From the NCBI GenBank assembly GCA_046297495.1, contig JBKBIP010000002.1, positions 201,561 to 265,560 on the forward strand: a DNA stretch of 64,000 nucleotides, written 5' to 3'. The notes under the pieces were generated by a model that worked only from the letters and a program-made list of their open reading frames with translations, was not told the origin of the DNA and searched no databases. The stretch comes from JBKBIP01 sp046297495. Lineage in GTDB: Bacteria > Planctomycetota > Planctomycetia > Gemmatales > Gemmataceae. Each line of letters begins with the position of its first letter. The stretch's first letter is position 1. A program made the position numbers and the translations under genes. Below are positions 25,843 to 34,663 of the stretch, piece after piece.

Positions 25843-27366
25843 ATGCGTACACGGATGAGATGGCTCGCAGTCGCGTTGACGGCGGCGATGGGATGGGGTC
25901 CGGTGAGCGCTTGGGGGCAAGAGGTCCCACCGGCAGACCCTCAATTGACTCATTACTTCCCACAACAATTGCCGCTACCGCTGTTTCACGACCGGCCGGA
26001 AACCGGGGGGTTATACACGGCCATCGAGTTTCTGTTCTTTCATCAACCTCGGCCCATTCGCGGCCAGGTCATCGCTACGCGCGGCGTCGTCGATTCCAAC
26101 GGCAGCCTGACGGGAACCGGCCTACCTGGCATTCCACTAGGGACGCATCGTGTCGCCTTGAGGGCTGATGACCTGGGGCGGACCTCATGGCAGCCGGGGT
26201 ACAATCTCACCGTTGGCTGGAAATTCAGCGATGGCTCGGCCATCGAGGCTAGTTGGTGGAAGTTGTTCCAGACGCAGTACACCGGCGGTGCTGCCGGCGT
26301 GCCGCCGCAGTTTCTTGGTCCGATCGGCAACTTCGATTCGTTTCTCTATGCCAACGTGTTCAATTTTCCCCCAGAATACGCGGGGCCGGAATACAAAGTC
26401 ATCCCGGGACTCAATAATCCCGTCATGATCAACGGCCTAGCCTTTTTACCAGTCCTGGGAATTCCCGATTACATTATTCCCATTGGCCCTGGCGTGGGGG
26501 CTGGGGTGCCAGGGGTGGACAGCGAACCGGAAGGTCCTTTCGCCCAGGCCCTGCCTCTGCCCCAACCTGGCGCCTTGTACGGCATCTGGAATGGCGCGGA
26601 TTCCATGACCATCAAGTTCACGCAGCGTTTCGATCAATTCGACATTACCTATCGCATGCCGCTGTGTGAGGATTACGAATCATGTTGCCGGACCTTCTTC
26701 CTGGCGGGGGGTCGGTTCGCCTGGATCTGGGAACGCTTCCAGTGGCGGGCAACGGCACGCGGTTATTCCACGCTGTCATCAGTGAATCGGGGAACGGTGT
26801 TCATTGATCCGGCCACGGGAACGGTCGTGGATCAAAACCGCAATCCCCTGGAACCGGGGCAGCCGATTGTGATTATCAACCCATTGACAGGTCAAATCGT
26901 GGTGGCTCCTTTGATTCAAACGGTACTCGCTCCCGACGAAGGCCCGCAGAACTCGGCCGTTTACAACAACATCGTGTCGAATCGCATGTATGGGCCGTTT
27001 CTGGGATATGTTTGGGAGAAATACCTGGGATATGGGTTCGCCATCAGTGCCGATTTCCGGGCCGCCTTGCTTATGAATATCGTCAAGGAACGGGCTTCCT
27101 ACGAATTGGCGGACAAGACCACCAAGGCCAAGCGAGCGCGTACGGAGTTCACCGTGGTGCCTGAGCTGCAAGCCGCGATCAACTTGTGGTGGTATCCCAT
27201 CGAAGGAGTCGAGATTCGCGCGGGTTACAATGCGATGGGCTTCTTCAACACCATTGCTTCGCCCAATCCCGTGGCTTTCGACTTCGGCAACATGTCGCCG
27301 CCGTGGGAAAACAGGTTCTTGCGTTTGTTCCACGGCTTGAATGTGGGTATTGGTTTCATCTTCTAA
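25843..27366 (+). CDS. BBP7-type outer-membrane beta-barrel protein
   Basis: The 507-residue protein has a signal peptide (LAVALTAAMGWGPVSAWG). It then has amphipathic, aromatic-rich strands typical of the putative beta-barrel porin family 7 of planctomycetes: GLYTAIEFLFFHQPRPIRG near the mature start, YNLTVGWKFSDGSAIEASWW, and barrel strands at the end (FHGLNVGIGFIF, ending in Phe as outer-membrane proteins do). It probably sits in the outer membrane; the transported substrate is unknown. The RBS lies in AAGGAGAGGGGG before the ATG. A strong promoter precedes it. Confidence 0.8.
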   Translation: MRTRMRWLAVALTAAMGWGPVSAWGQEVPPADPQLTHYFPQQLPLPLFHDRPETGGLYTAIEFLFFHQPRPIRGQVIATRGVVDSNGSLTGTGLPGIPLGTHRVALRADDLGRTSWQPGYNLTVGWKFSDGSAIEASWWKLFQTQYTGGAAGVPPQFLGPIGNFDSFLYANVFNFPPEYAGPEYKVIPGLNNPVMINGLAFLPVLGIPDYIIPIGPGVGAGVPGVDSEPEGPFAQALPLPQPGALYGIWNGADSMTIKFTQRFDQFDITYRMPLCEDYESCCRTFFLAGGRFAWIWERFQWRATARGYSTLSSVNRGTVFIDPATGTVVDQNRNPLEPGQPIVIINPLTGQIVVAPLIQTVLAPDEGPQNSAVYNNIVSNRMYGPFLGYVWEKYLGYGFAISADFRAALLMNIVKERASYELADKTTKAKRARTEFTVVPELQAAINLWWYPIEGVEIRAGYNAMGFFNTIASPNPVAFDFGNMSPPWENRFLRLFHGLNVGIGFIF

Positions 27367-27440
27367 CGGTTTAGTGACGCGGAGAGTCATGGATTTGGTT
27401 CAACGGCGGATGCGCCGCGTGAATCGATACATCGCCGAGG

Positions 27441-28940
27441 TCACAAGCATAGACTGGCCAACAGCTCACAGGCATAGTCGGACCAGGTTGCCGGCAGGGG
27501 TTCACGCATTTCCCACTCCGGCTGAAAGGCGACCTGGAAGAGCCGCTCTTCCAGCTCCGCGACCAACGGTTCGCCGCTAAGGGCAAGGCCCAGCTCGCGG
27601 TTGTGGCGCAAGCTCAAGGCATCGTAGTTGGCCGTGCCCACGTAGGCCCAGCAGCCGTCCACCACCGCCGCCTTGGTGTGGACCATGCCGGGATACAGGT
27701 ACACGCGCACGCCGGCGCGCCAAAGCCGATTGGCCGTGACGCGGTTGGCGGCATTGATCACTTTTTCATGGCTTTGAATCGTCAAGACGACGCGCACGTC
27801 CACGCCGCGCCGCCGTGCCCGCGCCAGCTTGCACAGCAGCCGGCTATCGGTGAAGTACACATTTTCCAAGTAGATGTGGTGCTGAGCCTGATCGATGGCG
27901 CGGTACAAGGTCTTGGCCAGCGGACGATGCGCCGGCGCGGTCCCCAAGAGCCGACCACGCGCGGGAACGCCGATGGCTGGGTCATCCTCATAGCACGCTT
28001 GTCGCAGCGCGGTGTCAGTGGATTCCGCCGAGGCGACGGCATGTTCGCTAGAGGGTGATGGTCCGCCCTGACGACTCCAGAAGGTATCGAATTCGTCTTG
28101 CAATTCCTGAACCAGCGGCCCCGTCAAGGTCACGGACAGGTCGCGCTGCGCGAAGAAGGAGCGCCGCGTGAAGTTGCGCCCTCCCGTCCAGGCTCTATCT
28201 CCATCCACCAGCACTAGCTTACGATGATCGAAACGGGCAAACGGGTTGCGCGTGCGCAAGACGGTAACATGTGGATGTTGGGCCAGCGCATGGACCACGC
28301 CATTGACATCACTCGCGGCTTTGTCCTTGTGGCCGCCGAAGATCAAATTGCCGCCGCCGTCCACCAGCACGCGCACCGGCAAATCCGGGCCGGCCTGGGT
28401 CATTAACCAGTCTGCGATGGCCGCTCCCAACGCATCGCTCTCCCACTGAAACATCATGACGTCGATCCGCCGCCGAGCGGAACCGATCATCCTTCCCAGC
28501 GCCTCCAAGGCGGCGGCCCCATCGGGGTGCAAATCGATATACACGGGATGGGAGCGGACGCCGGCTGCTTGGGCGACCGCTTTTTCCAGCGCCTGTTCAT
28601 CCACCAGGGATCGATCCCGACGCGGGGCGGGCGGTTTTCCTTGACAGGAGAGTAGCAAACGTTTGCCGAGCAAACCTTCGCCAGCCGCCAGCAGATGATC
28701 CATTGGCTCGGTCAGGCAATTTCTGCCGCACTCCATGGGCCGACAAGCGACCTCCACTGCCGTATCCGCGACGATTTGCCGGGCCAGCAATAATGATCGC
28801 TGCGCGGTGGAAGTCCGCGCCGCCGTCAGCGCTGGTTTAGCGGCTGGTGTCTGACAACCACACAACATCATTCCCACCAAGCCGAGCCAGGCGTGGAGCG
28901 CTGGCGACCATCTTGGAAAGTCAGTGAAAGCCAACACCAT
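27441..28940 (-). CDS. Phospholipase D / cardiolipin-synthase-like lipoprotein
   Basis: The 499-residue product carries two HKD motifs, HRKLVLVDGDRAWTGG and HTKAAVVDGCWAYVG, the signature of the PLD superfamily. Phosphatidyl transfer or hydrolysis is expected. The N-terminus reads LGLVGMMLCGC, a probable lipobox, so it is predicted membrane-anchored outside the cytoplasm. Start choice is uncertain: ATG 28940 fits the signal but AAGGGG abuts it, and longer in-frame starts exist up to 29036. The first region (about 40-150) is unique to this protein. It is a single-gene unit; the substrate is unknown. Confidence 0.82.
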   Translation of the reverse strand: MVLAFTDFPRWSPALHAWLGLVGMMLCGCQTPAAKPALTAARTSTAQRSLLLARQIVADTAVEVACRPMECGRNCLTEPMDHLLAAGEGLLGKRLLLSCQGKPPAPRRDRSLVDEQALEKAVAQAAGVRSHPVYIDLHPDGAAALEALGRMIGSARRRIDVMMFQWESDALGAAIADWLMTQAGPDLPVRVLVDGGGNLIFGGHKDKAASDVNGVVHALAQHPHVTVLRTRNPFARFDHRKLVLVDGDRAWTGGRNFTRRSFFAQRDLSVTLTGPLVQELQDEFDTFWSRQGGPSPSSEHAVASAESTDTALRQACYEDDPAIGVPARGRLLGTAPAHRPLAKTLYRAIDQAQHHIYLENVYFTDSRLLCKLARARRRGVDVRVVLTIQSHEKVINAANRVTANRLWRAGVRVYLYPGMVHTKAAVVDGCWAYVGTANYDALSLRHNRELGLALSGEPLVAELEERLFQVAFQPEWEMREPLPATWSDYACELLASLCL

Positions 28941-29115
28941 CCCCTTATCTTCGCGGTCCAGGATATGACAGAGAGATCGGCGACCTTCACCAAAGAACTG
29001 CAAAGAGAAAAGCTCCATGAGAAAAGACGGCAGCAAGAACGGGGGAAGCTTTAGGGATCGGTGGAAGAGGGAAATTGAGGGAAAACCTGGTAGTCCATCT
29101 TGTCTGGATGAAGTG

Positions 29116-29138
29116 GATTCATCGGTTCACGCTCGCAC
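29116..29138. repeat. Half unit of the dispersed hairpin at a gene truncation point
   Basis: The left arm gattcatcggttcacg is present; no matching right arm follows. The sequence switches directly into the remnant of a CMD/peroxidase-like gene. Confidence 0.5.
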
Positions 29139-29378
29139 GGCGGGGCCGACTGCGCGTGAGGTCGCCCTCCTCGATTTTGCCGTGCGGCTAACCCAGCAAC
29201 CACGGCCGTGCGCCGGGACGCCTTGGACGCCTTGCGCGCCCACGGTTTCACTGATGAGCAGTTAGTTGATGCCGTCCACTGCATCGGTTACTTTAATTTC
29301 ATCAACCGCGTGCTGGACGGGCTGGGAGTCGATCCCGAACCCAGCATGCGCTATGGCAAGGACATGGGACGCCAATGA
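29128..29378 (+). pseudogene. Remnant of a carboxymuconolactone-decarboxylase/peroxidase-related protein
   Basis: One frame reads AREVALLDFAVRLTQQP up to about 29202. The frame starting at 29205 then reads AVRRDALDALRAHGFTDEQL and ends with VHCIGYFNFINRVLDGLGVD before a TGA at 29376. Joined, these match the C-terminal part of CMD/AhpD-like 'peroxidase-related' proteins, so a frameshift near 29203 separates them. The N-terminal two thirds, including the redox-active Cys region, is missing; the homology begins beside a half hairpin repeat. The dead gene's stop still overlaps the start of the methyltransferase gene (ATGA), suggesting former coupling. Confidence 0.75.
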
Positions 29379-30196
29379 GTGAGACCGGAAATGTCGGCCA
29401 CGGTCAGGAATCGGATGACATAATGGGAGTATTTTCCGCTTCCTCGACCAGTAAGGTATTCGCGCTGGGCTACGGCATTCTCTGCTACGGCATCTTTTTG
29501 GGCACGTTTCTGTATGCCGTTGGATTCATCGCCAATCAAGTCGTTCCCAAATCCATCGACTCGGGGGAAGTGGTCTCCGAGGGAGAGGCCTTGGCCGCGA
29601 ACCTGGCGCTGCTTGGCTTGTTCGCGGTCCAGCATAGCGTCATGGCTCGACCCGGTTTCAAGCGGTGGTGGACGCGCTGCGTGCCGTCCCACCTGGAGCG
29701 GAGCACCTATGTCCTGGCCAGCAGCATTGTCTTGCTCCTGCTGTTCTGGCAATGGCGACCGCTGCCAGGAATCGTGTGGGAGGTCCGGCATCCCATCGGC
29801 GTCGCCGTTCTGTGGGGGTTATGCGGCATCGGCTGGATCATGGTGTTGATCTCCACCTTCCTGATCGACCATTTTGATCTGTTTGGCTTGCGGCAAGTGT
29901 ATCTCCACGCCAAAGGCCGGCCGTACCAGCCAGTACCGTTTCGCATGTCGAGTCTTTATCGGTTCGTCCGCCATCCGATCATGCTCGGTTTCCTGATCGC
30001 GTTTTGGGCCACGCCGACCATGACCTGGGGACACCTCTTGTTCGCGGTGATGATCACGGCGTACATTCTCATCGGCATCCAGTTGGAGGAACGGGACTTG
30101 AGAAGCGCCTTTGGCGCTACCTACGACGCCTATCGGCGTCAAGTGGGAATGATCATACCCTGGCCGGGACGTTCCAAAGCCGCGTCTGGCGACTAA
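29375..30196 (+). CDS. mddA: Methanethiol S-methyltransferase (MddA-like)
   Basis: The 273-residue integral membrane protein of the isoprenylcysteine-methyltransferase/NnrU fold has about six hydrophobic segments. MddA-like stretches are GLFAVQHSVMARPGFKRWW, STFLIDHFDLFGLRQVYL, FRMSSLYRFVRHPIMLGFL and LEERDLRSAFGATYDAYRRQ, the RHP motif and the final Glu region binding AdoMet. MddA methylates methanethiol to dimethyl sulfide. The start overlaps the stop of the broken CMD-like gene, and no separate ribosome-binding site is obvious, so translation may rely on an internal start. Confidence 0.85.
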   Translation: MSETGNVGHGQESDDIMGVFSASSTSKVFALGYGILCYGIFLGTFLYAVGFIANQVVPKSIDSGEVVSEGEALAANLALLGLFAVQHSVMARPGFKRWWTRCVPSHLERSTYVLASSIVLLLLFWQWRPLPGIVWEVRHPIGVAVLWGLCGIGWIMVLISTFLIDHFDLFGLRQVYLHAKGRPYQPVPFRMSSLYRFVRHPIMLGFLIAFWATPTMTWGHLLFAVMITAYILIGIQLEERDLRSAFGATYDAYRRQVGMIIPWPGRSKAASGD

Positions 30197-30213
30197 CCGT
30201 TGTGCTCGACCAC

Positions 30214-30615
30214 TCAGGGCGCGATCACCGCGACGGCCTCGATCTCGATAAGCCAATCGGGGTTGACGAGGGCGGAGACGCCAACCAAAGTGCTGGCGGG
30301 CGGCTGCTCGGCGTTGACATATCGACCCCGCGCTTCCCGAACCATGGGGACATGCTCGGGACGCAAGCCGACCACGTAGAGATTCATTTTGACGACATCC
30401 CGAAACGTGGCCCCCACGGCGGCGAGGGCGCGGTGGAGATTCTCGAAGGTTTGCTCGGTCTGCGCCCGCAAATCCCCCTTGCCGACGACCTCGCCCCGCT
30501 CATTGACACTAACCTGCCCTGATATGTACACGGTCTTGCCCCCTGTCGCCGTGACCACATGCGACCAGCCGAAAGTGGGAGATAACGTGGCGGGATTGAA
30601 AAAGTCGATGTGCAT
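30214..30615 (-). CDS. RidA-family protein lacking the usual active-site arginine
   Basis: The 133-residue protein has the YjgF/RidA fold signatures VYISGQVSVNERGEVVGKGD, TFENLHRALAAVGATFRDVV and the final IEIEAVAV. In true RidA deaminases the segment before that reads A-R-S and the Arg binds the substrate carboxylate. Here it reads PPASTLVGVSALV, with Ser in place of Arg, as in several non-RidA subfamilies. It is therefore unlikely to act on 2-aminoacrylate like RidA itself. The start at 30615 has GGAAGG 6 bases upstream. It converges with mddA. Confidence 0.85.
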   Translation of the reverse strand: MHIDFFNPATLSPTFGWSHVVTATGGKTVYISGQVSVNERGEVVGKGDLRAQTEQTFENLHRALAAVGATFRDVVKMNLYVVGLRPEHVPMVREARGRYVNAEQPPASTLVGVSALVNPDWLIEIEAVAVIAP

Positions 30616-30832
30616 GAGAAACCTTCCTTCCACGAAGCGGTATGGAGCAACGACCGGGGAACATCCGCGCCCCGGAACATCGGTTTGATGCTACTCCGTG
30701 GAACGCGGCGCCGCAACCCAACCGCACGACACGGCATCGGGATAACCATGTTTCCGAGATGATTTTTCGGGGCTGTCATAAAATGTGTTCGTTTCAAATA
30801 GGCCGATGAATAACTTTTCGATGGGCATGGTC

Positions 30833-30878
30833 GATTCCGCGTTTCGCGTGAGAGGTCGCGTGCGCGAAACGATAAATC
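30833..30878. repeat. Dispersed intergenic hairpin, copy 6
   Basis: The left arm is gattccgcgtttcgcg (30833-30848) and the right arm gcgcgaaacgataaatc (30862-30878). The unit is 46 bp. Confidence 0.7.
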
Positions 30879-30985
30879 ACCTCTCCACGACATCGAGAGG
30901 TGTTGATTCGGCATGTCCTTCCAAACATTTCGGAATAGGAAAATTCGCATAGATTCGCTAAACTAACCAAACTTCACGAACGTAT

Positions 30986-30994
30986 TGGTATAAT
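30986..30994 (+). promoter_or_regulatory. Extended -10 promoter candidate for the M16 protease gene
   Basis: TGG directly precedes a perfect TATAAT. No good -35 box is seen 17 bases upstream. It lies about 130 bases before the M16 start. Confidence 0.4.
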
Positions 30995-31122
30995 CATCCC
31001 GGCAAAAATGATAGGGGGCCGGATGTTCAACCCGGCTCGGAACAGACCGGAGCGGAAATTTGGCCCACGGGAGAAATCACTGACCGCTGAAAGCGGAAAG
31101 CTGACCGCTATAGGAGAAACGC

Positions 31123-33876
31123 ATGAAAGGTTTCAGGACATCGCATCGGTTGATATTGGCCGTGACGTTGATGGGGTTGTGGGCCAGTTTCGTGCCGGCG
31201 GCGTGGGCCGACCAGGCGCCGGCAGCGCCCCAGAAGGTCACTGCCATCGAAGGAATCACGGAATACCGCCTCGATAACGGCTTGCGCATCCTGTTGTTTC
31301 CCGATCCCTCCACCTCGACCGTCACCGTCAACATGACCGTCATGGTCGGGTCCCGGCACGAAGGCTACGGTGAAACCGGCATGGCCCACTTGCTGGAGCA
31401 CATGCTGTTCAAAGGCACTCCGACTCATCAAGACATACCCAAGGCGTTGCGCGATCACGGTGCGCAATTCAACGGCACGACCTGGCTGGATCGCACCAAT
31501 TACTTCGAGACTCTGCCAGCCAATGATGAGAACCTGGAATTCGCCATCCGTTTGGAAGCCGACCGCCTCGTCAATAGCCTGATTCGCCGCGAAGATTTGG
31601 CCTCGGAAATGACCGTGGTGCGCAGCGAGTTCGAGCAGGGGGAAAACAGCCCCGAATACGTCCTCAGCCAGCGCATGATGGCCGTCGCCTTCGAGTGGCA
31701 CAACTATGGCAAGGCCACCATTGGCAACCGCTCGGACATCGAACGGGTGCCGGTCGATAACTTGCGGGCGTTCTACAAAAAGTATTATCAACCCAATAAC
31801 ACCATGCTGATCGTGGCCGGCAACTTCAAGCCGGACAAGGCGTTGCAGCTTATCAGCCGGTATTTTGGCCCTATTCCCAAGCCTAAGGAACGGCTGCAAC
31901 CGACCTACACCGAGGAACCGGCCCAAGACGGCGAACGGACGGTGATTCTGCGCCGCGTCGGCAAGGTCGGCTTGGTCGGCGCGTTGTACCACATTCCCGC
32001 CGGCGCCCACGAGGACTTCCCCGCCGTGCAGGTGCTGAACCATGTCTTGGTGTCCGAACCGTCGGGCCGGCTGTACACGGCGTTGGTGCCGGACAAGAAA
32101 GCCACCCAGGTTTCCGGGGCGGCCTACAGCTTGCACGATCCGGGGATCATTGAGTTCACCGTCCAGATTGCTCCGGACAAGATTGACACCATCGAAGCAG
32201 TCCGCGACGCCATGCTAGACGTGCTGGAGAAATTCAATGACAAGCCACCCACTGATGAGGAGGTCGAACGGGCCAAACGTAGCATCCTGAAAAGCCGCGA
32301 GCTGTTGATGGCCCGCAGCAATCGCATCGGCATCGAGCTAAGCGAGTGGCAAGCCAAGGGAGATTGGCGCTTGTTCTTCCTGCACCGCGACCGGCTGGAG
32401 CAGGTGACGCCCGCCGACGTGGCCCGCGTGGCGGGGAAGTATCTGGCCCGGAGCAACCGCACCGTGGGCATGTTCATCCCGACCGAGAAGCCGGAACGTT
32501 CCCCCGTGCCGCCGCCGCCGGATGTGGCCGAGCTGGTCAAGGATTACCAAGGCCGCGAAGCCGTGGCCGCCGGCGAGGAGTTCGATCCCACCCCGGAGAA
32601 CATCGAAAAGCGAACGCGGCGTTCGGAGTTACCGTGCGGTGTCCAGGTGGCGGTGCTTCCCAAGAAAACCCGCGGCGAGATCGTGACCTTGCGGCTAACA
32701 CTCCGTTTTGGCAATGAGAAGTCGCTACAGGGACAAAATACCGCCGCTCAGTTCCTGGGACCGCTCATGACGCGCGGCACCAAGCAGCACACCCGCCAAC
32801 AATTGCAGGACGAGCTGGATAAGCTGAAAGCCCGTCTGGGTGGTTCCAGCGATTTGGGTTCAGTGACCTTCTCCATCGAAACCAAGCGGGAGAACCTCCC
32901 CCAAGTGTTGGCCTTGCTGAATGAAGTGTTGCGCTCTCCCACCTTTCCGGCGGATGAGTTCGACGTACTCAAACGCGAGATGAACGACTCCATCGCCCAA
33001 GGGCTGACCGAGCCGACGACCCTGGCGATTCAAGAGCTGCGCCGCCGGTTGTCCCCGTATGATCCCGACGACATCCGTTACGTGCCGACGATGGCGGAAT
33101 CCTTGAAACAGCTTAATGATGTCACCATCGACCAGGTGCGCCAGCTGTATTACGAGCAACTCGGCGGCCAAGTAGGGGAGCTGGTCATCGTCGGCGATTT
33201 TAACGTGGAGCCGACGTTGAACCAGCTGCAAGAGATTCTGAACGGCTGGACGACCAAGGTGCCGTATGAACGGATCGCCCGCCCCGCCCAGGTCGATGTC
33301 AAGGGGGACAAGCTCGACATTGTGACGCCGGACAAGGAGAACTCCATCTACATCGCCGCCCACGCGCTGGCCTTGACGGATGATGATCCCGCTTATGTCC
33401 CGTTGCGGATCGCCAGTTACTTGTTTGGCGAAGGGGCGTTGTCATCGCGGTTGGGCAATCGCGTCCGCCAGAAAGAGGGGTTGTCCTACGGCGTGCGCTC
33501 GGCCTTCACCGCCGATGCCAAGGACAAGTCGGCCCGCTTCCTGATGTACGCCATCTGCAATCCGACCAACATCGACAAGGTCGATCACGCCATGCTCGAC
33601 GAGCTGCACAAGCTCCTCAAGGAAGGGGTCGATGACACGGAATTGGCCGAGGCCAAGAAAGCTTACTTGGCCCAGCTGAAAGTCGGCCGTTCCAGCGACG
33701 CCGCCTTGGCCGGCCTCCTGGCCACGAGTCTCGAAGAAGGGCGTACCTTGGCCTTCCAAGCTGACCTAGAAAAGAAAATCGCCGACCTAACTCCCGCCCA
33801 AGTAACCGAAGCGGTACGCCACCACTTTCAACCGAAGAAACTCGTCATCATTCGCGCCGGCGATTTCAAGAAGTAG
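31123..33876 (+). CDS. Secreted M16-family zinc protease, two halves in one chain
   Basis: The 917-residue protein has a signal peptide (LILAVTLMGLWASFVPAAWA). The first half holds the inverted zinc motif HLLEHMLFKGT (HxxEH) with the downstream Glu region (SEMTVVRSEFEQGENSPE), so it is the catalytic half. The second half (from about 500) repeats the fold, but the corresponding segment AAQFLGPLMTRGT has no HxxEH, so it is the inactive partner; GEGALSSRLGNRVRQKEGLSYG is the typical C-terminal RxxxGLxY-type motif. It would degrade peptides in the periplasm. The RBS is AGGAG. A single gene with its own promoter and a hairpin after it. Confidence 0.9.
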   Translation: MKGFRTSHRLILAVTLMGLWASFVPAAWADQAPAAPQKVTAIEGITEYRLDNGLRILLFPDPSTSTVTVNMTVMVGSRHEGYGETGMAHLLEHMLFKGTPTHQDIPKALRDHGAQFNGTTWLDRTNYFETLPANDENLEFAIRLEADRLVNSLIRREDLASEMTVVRSEFEQGENSPEYVLSQRMMAVAFEWHNYGKATIGNRSDIERVPVDNLRAFYKKYYQPNNTMLIVAGNFKPDKALQLISRYFGPIPKPKERLQPTYTEEPAQDGERTVILRRVGKVGLVGALYHIPAGAHEDFPAVQVLNHVLVSEPSGRLYTALVPDKKATQVSGAAYSLHDPGIIEFTVQIAPDKIDTIEAVRDAMLDVLEKFNDKPPTDEEVERAKRSILKSRELLMARSNRIGIELSEWQAKGDWRLFFLHRDRLEQVTPADVARVAGKYLARSNRTVGMFIPTEKPERSPVPPPPDVAELVKDYQGREAVAAGEEFDPTPENIEKRTRRSELPCGVQVAVLPKKTRGEIVTLRLTLRFGNEKSLQGQNTAAQFLGPLMTRGTKQHTRQQLQDELDKLKARLGGSSDLGSVTFSIETKRENLPQVLALLNEVLRSPTFPADEFDVLKREMNDSIAQGLTEPTTLAIQELRRRLSPYDPDDIRYVPTMAESLKQLNDVTIDQVRQLYYEQLGGQVGELVIVGDFNVEPTLNQLQEILNGWTTKVPYERIARPAQVDVKGDKLDIVTPDKENSIYIAAHALALTDDDPAYVPLRIASYLFGEGALSSRLGNRVRQKEGLSYGVRSAFTADAKDKSARFLMYAICNPTNIDKVDHAMLDELHKLLKEGVDDTELAEAKKAYLAQLKVGRSSDAALAGLLATSLEEGRTLAFQADLEKKIADLTPAQVTEAVRHHFQPKKLVIIRAGDFKK

Positions 33877-33921
33877 TCCACCGTTTCGCAGGCGAGCCAC
33901 AGGCAAGCCACGACAAGGTAG

Positions 33922-33950
33922 CCGGGGGAACGCGGCAACGTCCCCCGGCA
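33922..33950 (+). terminator. Stem-loop after the M16 gene (no clear T run)
   Basis: A nine-pair GC-rich stem (gccggggga / tcccccggc) with an 11-base loop lies 46 bases beyond the stop. It may act as a terminator or 3' stabiliser. Confidence 0.45.
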
Positions 33951-34378
33951 CCACATCCATGACCTACTCCGCCACCCACGACGCCCGTGGATGGCCCCGC
34001 TCAGTTACCCTTCCACCCGGGCGAAGCGCGGACAGCGCGCCCTTATTCACATCCTTCCCGCGGGGCATGTCACCGCCGCTGGTCGATTCATTCTTCGGAA
34101 TCGGCAGACCTTGGGCATCTTCGGGACCACTACGAGCCGAGGCGCTGGTTTTTTTTTGCCAACTCCCAACTATCGGCAATACTTCCTGGTGAAGAGGCGG
34201 ATTGGTAAGCGTGCCAGCGCGTGGAGGGCGTAAGCCGCCAAGGGCGCTTTCACCAAGGACACTTACGTTTTCCGCTCGCCGTTGCTTTCCCCTCTTCGAA
34301 TTGCCACCAAGGACATGCTGCCTGGAGGAGACAGGGCAACGAGGTGCCGCTGGTCTGGGCAGAGAGGAGGGCCACTGG
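33951..34378. other. Gene-free stretch
   Basis: The region has several open frames on both strands but none with a recognisable protein, signal peptide or good ribosome-binding site. A run of nine T lies near 34150. I see nothing else that I can name. Confidence 0.4.
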
Positions 34379-34552
34379 ATGTTGATGCGCACCTTATGGA
34401 TTGGACTACTACTGACTGCCGCTACTTTAGCATCTGGATGTCATAAATGTAAGAAGCAATGCTGCATGCCGTGCTGTTGCTGCACGCCGTGCTGCACTTG
34501 TTGCGATTGCTGCTGTTGCAGTCCGTGCTGCGATTGCTGCTGCTGTCCGTGA
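34379..34552 (+). CDS. Ultra-cysteine-rich small lipoprotein
   Basis: The 57-residue protein has a lipoprotein signal (TLWIGLLLTAATLASGC) with lipobox LASGC and Cys21 as the acylated residue. The 37-residue mature part contains 22 Cys, mostly as CC and CCCC blocks separated by single Thr/Pro, Asp or Ser/Pro, plus HKCKKQ near the start. A GAGGAGGG site stands 7 bases before the ATG, and an in-frame stop follows the Cys blocks, which argues for a real gene. Metal binding or a disulfide-cross-linked surface role is plausible but inferred; I know no named family. The next gene on the same strand is a small secreted protein. Confidence 0.7.
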   Translation: MLMRTLWIGLLLTAATLASGCHKCKKQCCMPCCCCTPCCTCCDCCCCSPCCDCCCCP

Positions 34553-34584
34553 TGGTTGCTCAACGGTCTCGTTCGTGATGCGTG

Positions 34585-34635
34585 GATTCATCGGTTCGCG
34601 CAAGCCATCGACTCCTGGCAATGAATCGATGAATC
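34585..34635. repeat. Dispersed intergenic hairpin, copy 7
   Basis: The left arm is gattcatcggttcgcg (34585-34600) and the right arm ends cgatgaatc (34627-34635); the middle differs from other copies. It lies between the Cys-rich lipoprotein and the next secreted protein. Confidence 0.55.
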
Positions 34636-34663
34636 CAACGAACGCCCAAACGGGAGGACCGCG

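Larger units (their letters stand above)
30616..31122. other. Intergenic region with hairpin copy and M16 promoter
   Basis: These 507 bases lie between the divergent ridA-like and M16 protease genes. They hold one hairpin copy (30833-30878) and an extended -10 promoter near 30990. No credible open reading frame was seen. A short direct repeat (gaccgctgaaagcgg / gctgaccgctatagg) lies shortly before the M16 start. Confidence 0.5.

Noticed and set aside
27392..27433. Possible further copy of the dispersed hairpin
   Set aside because: Only the right side (gtgaatcgatacatc) resembles the family and the arms do not pair well.
33964..34392. Minus-strand open frame of 142 codons in the gene-free stretch
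   Set aside because: No ribosome-binding site, no recognisable domain, and Pro/Arg/Gly-rich composition; kept as non-coding.
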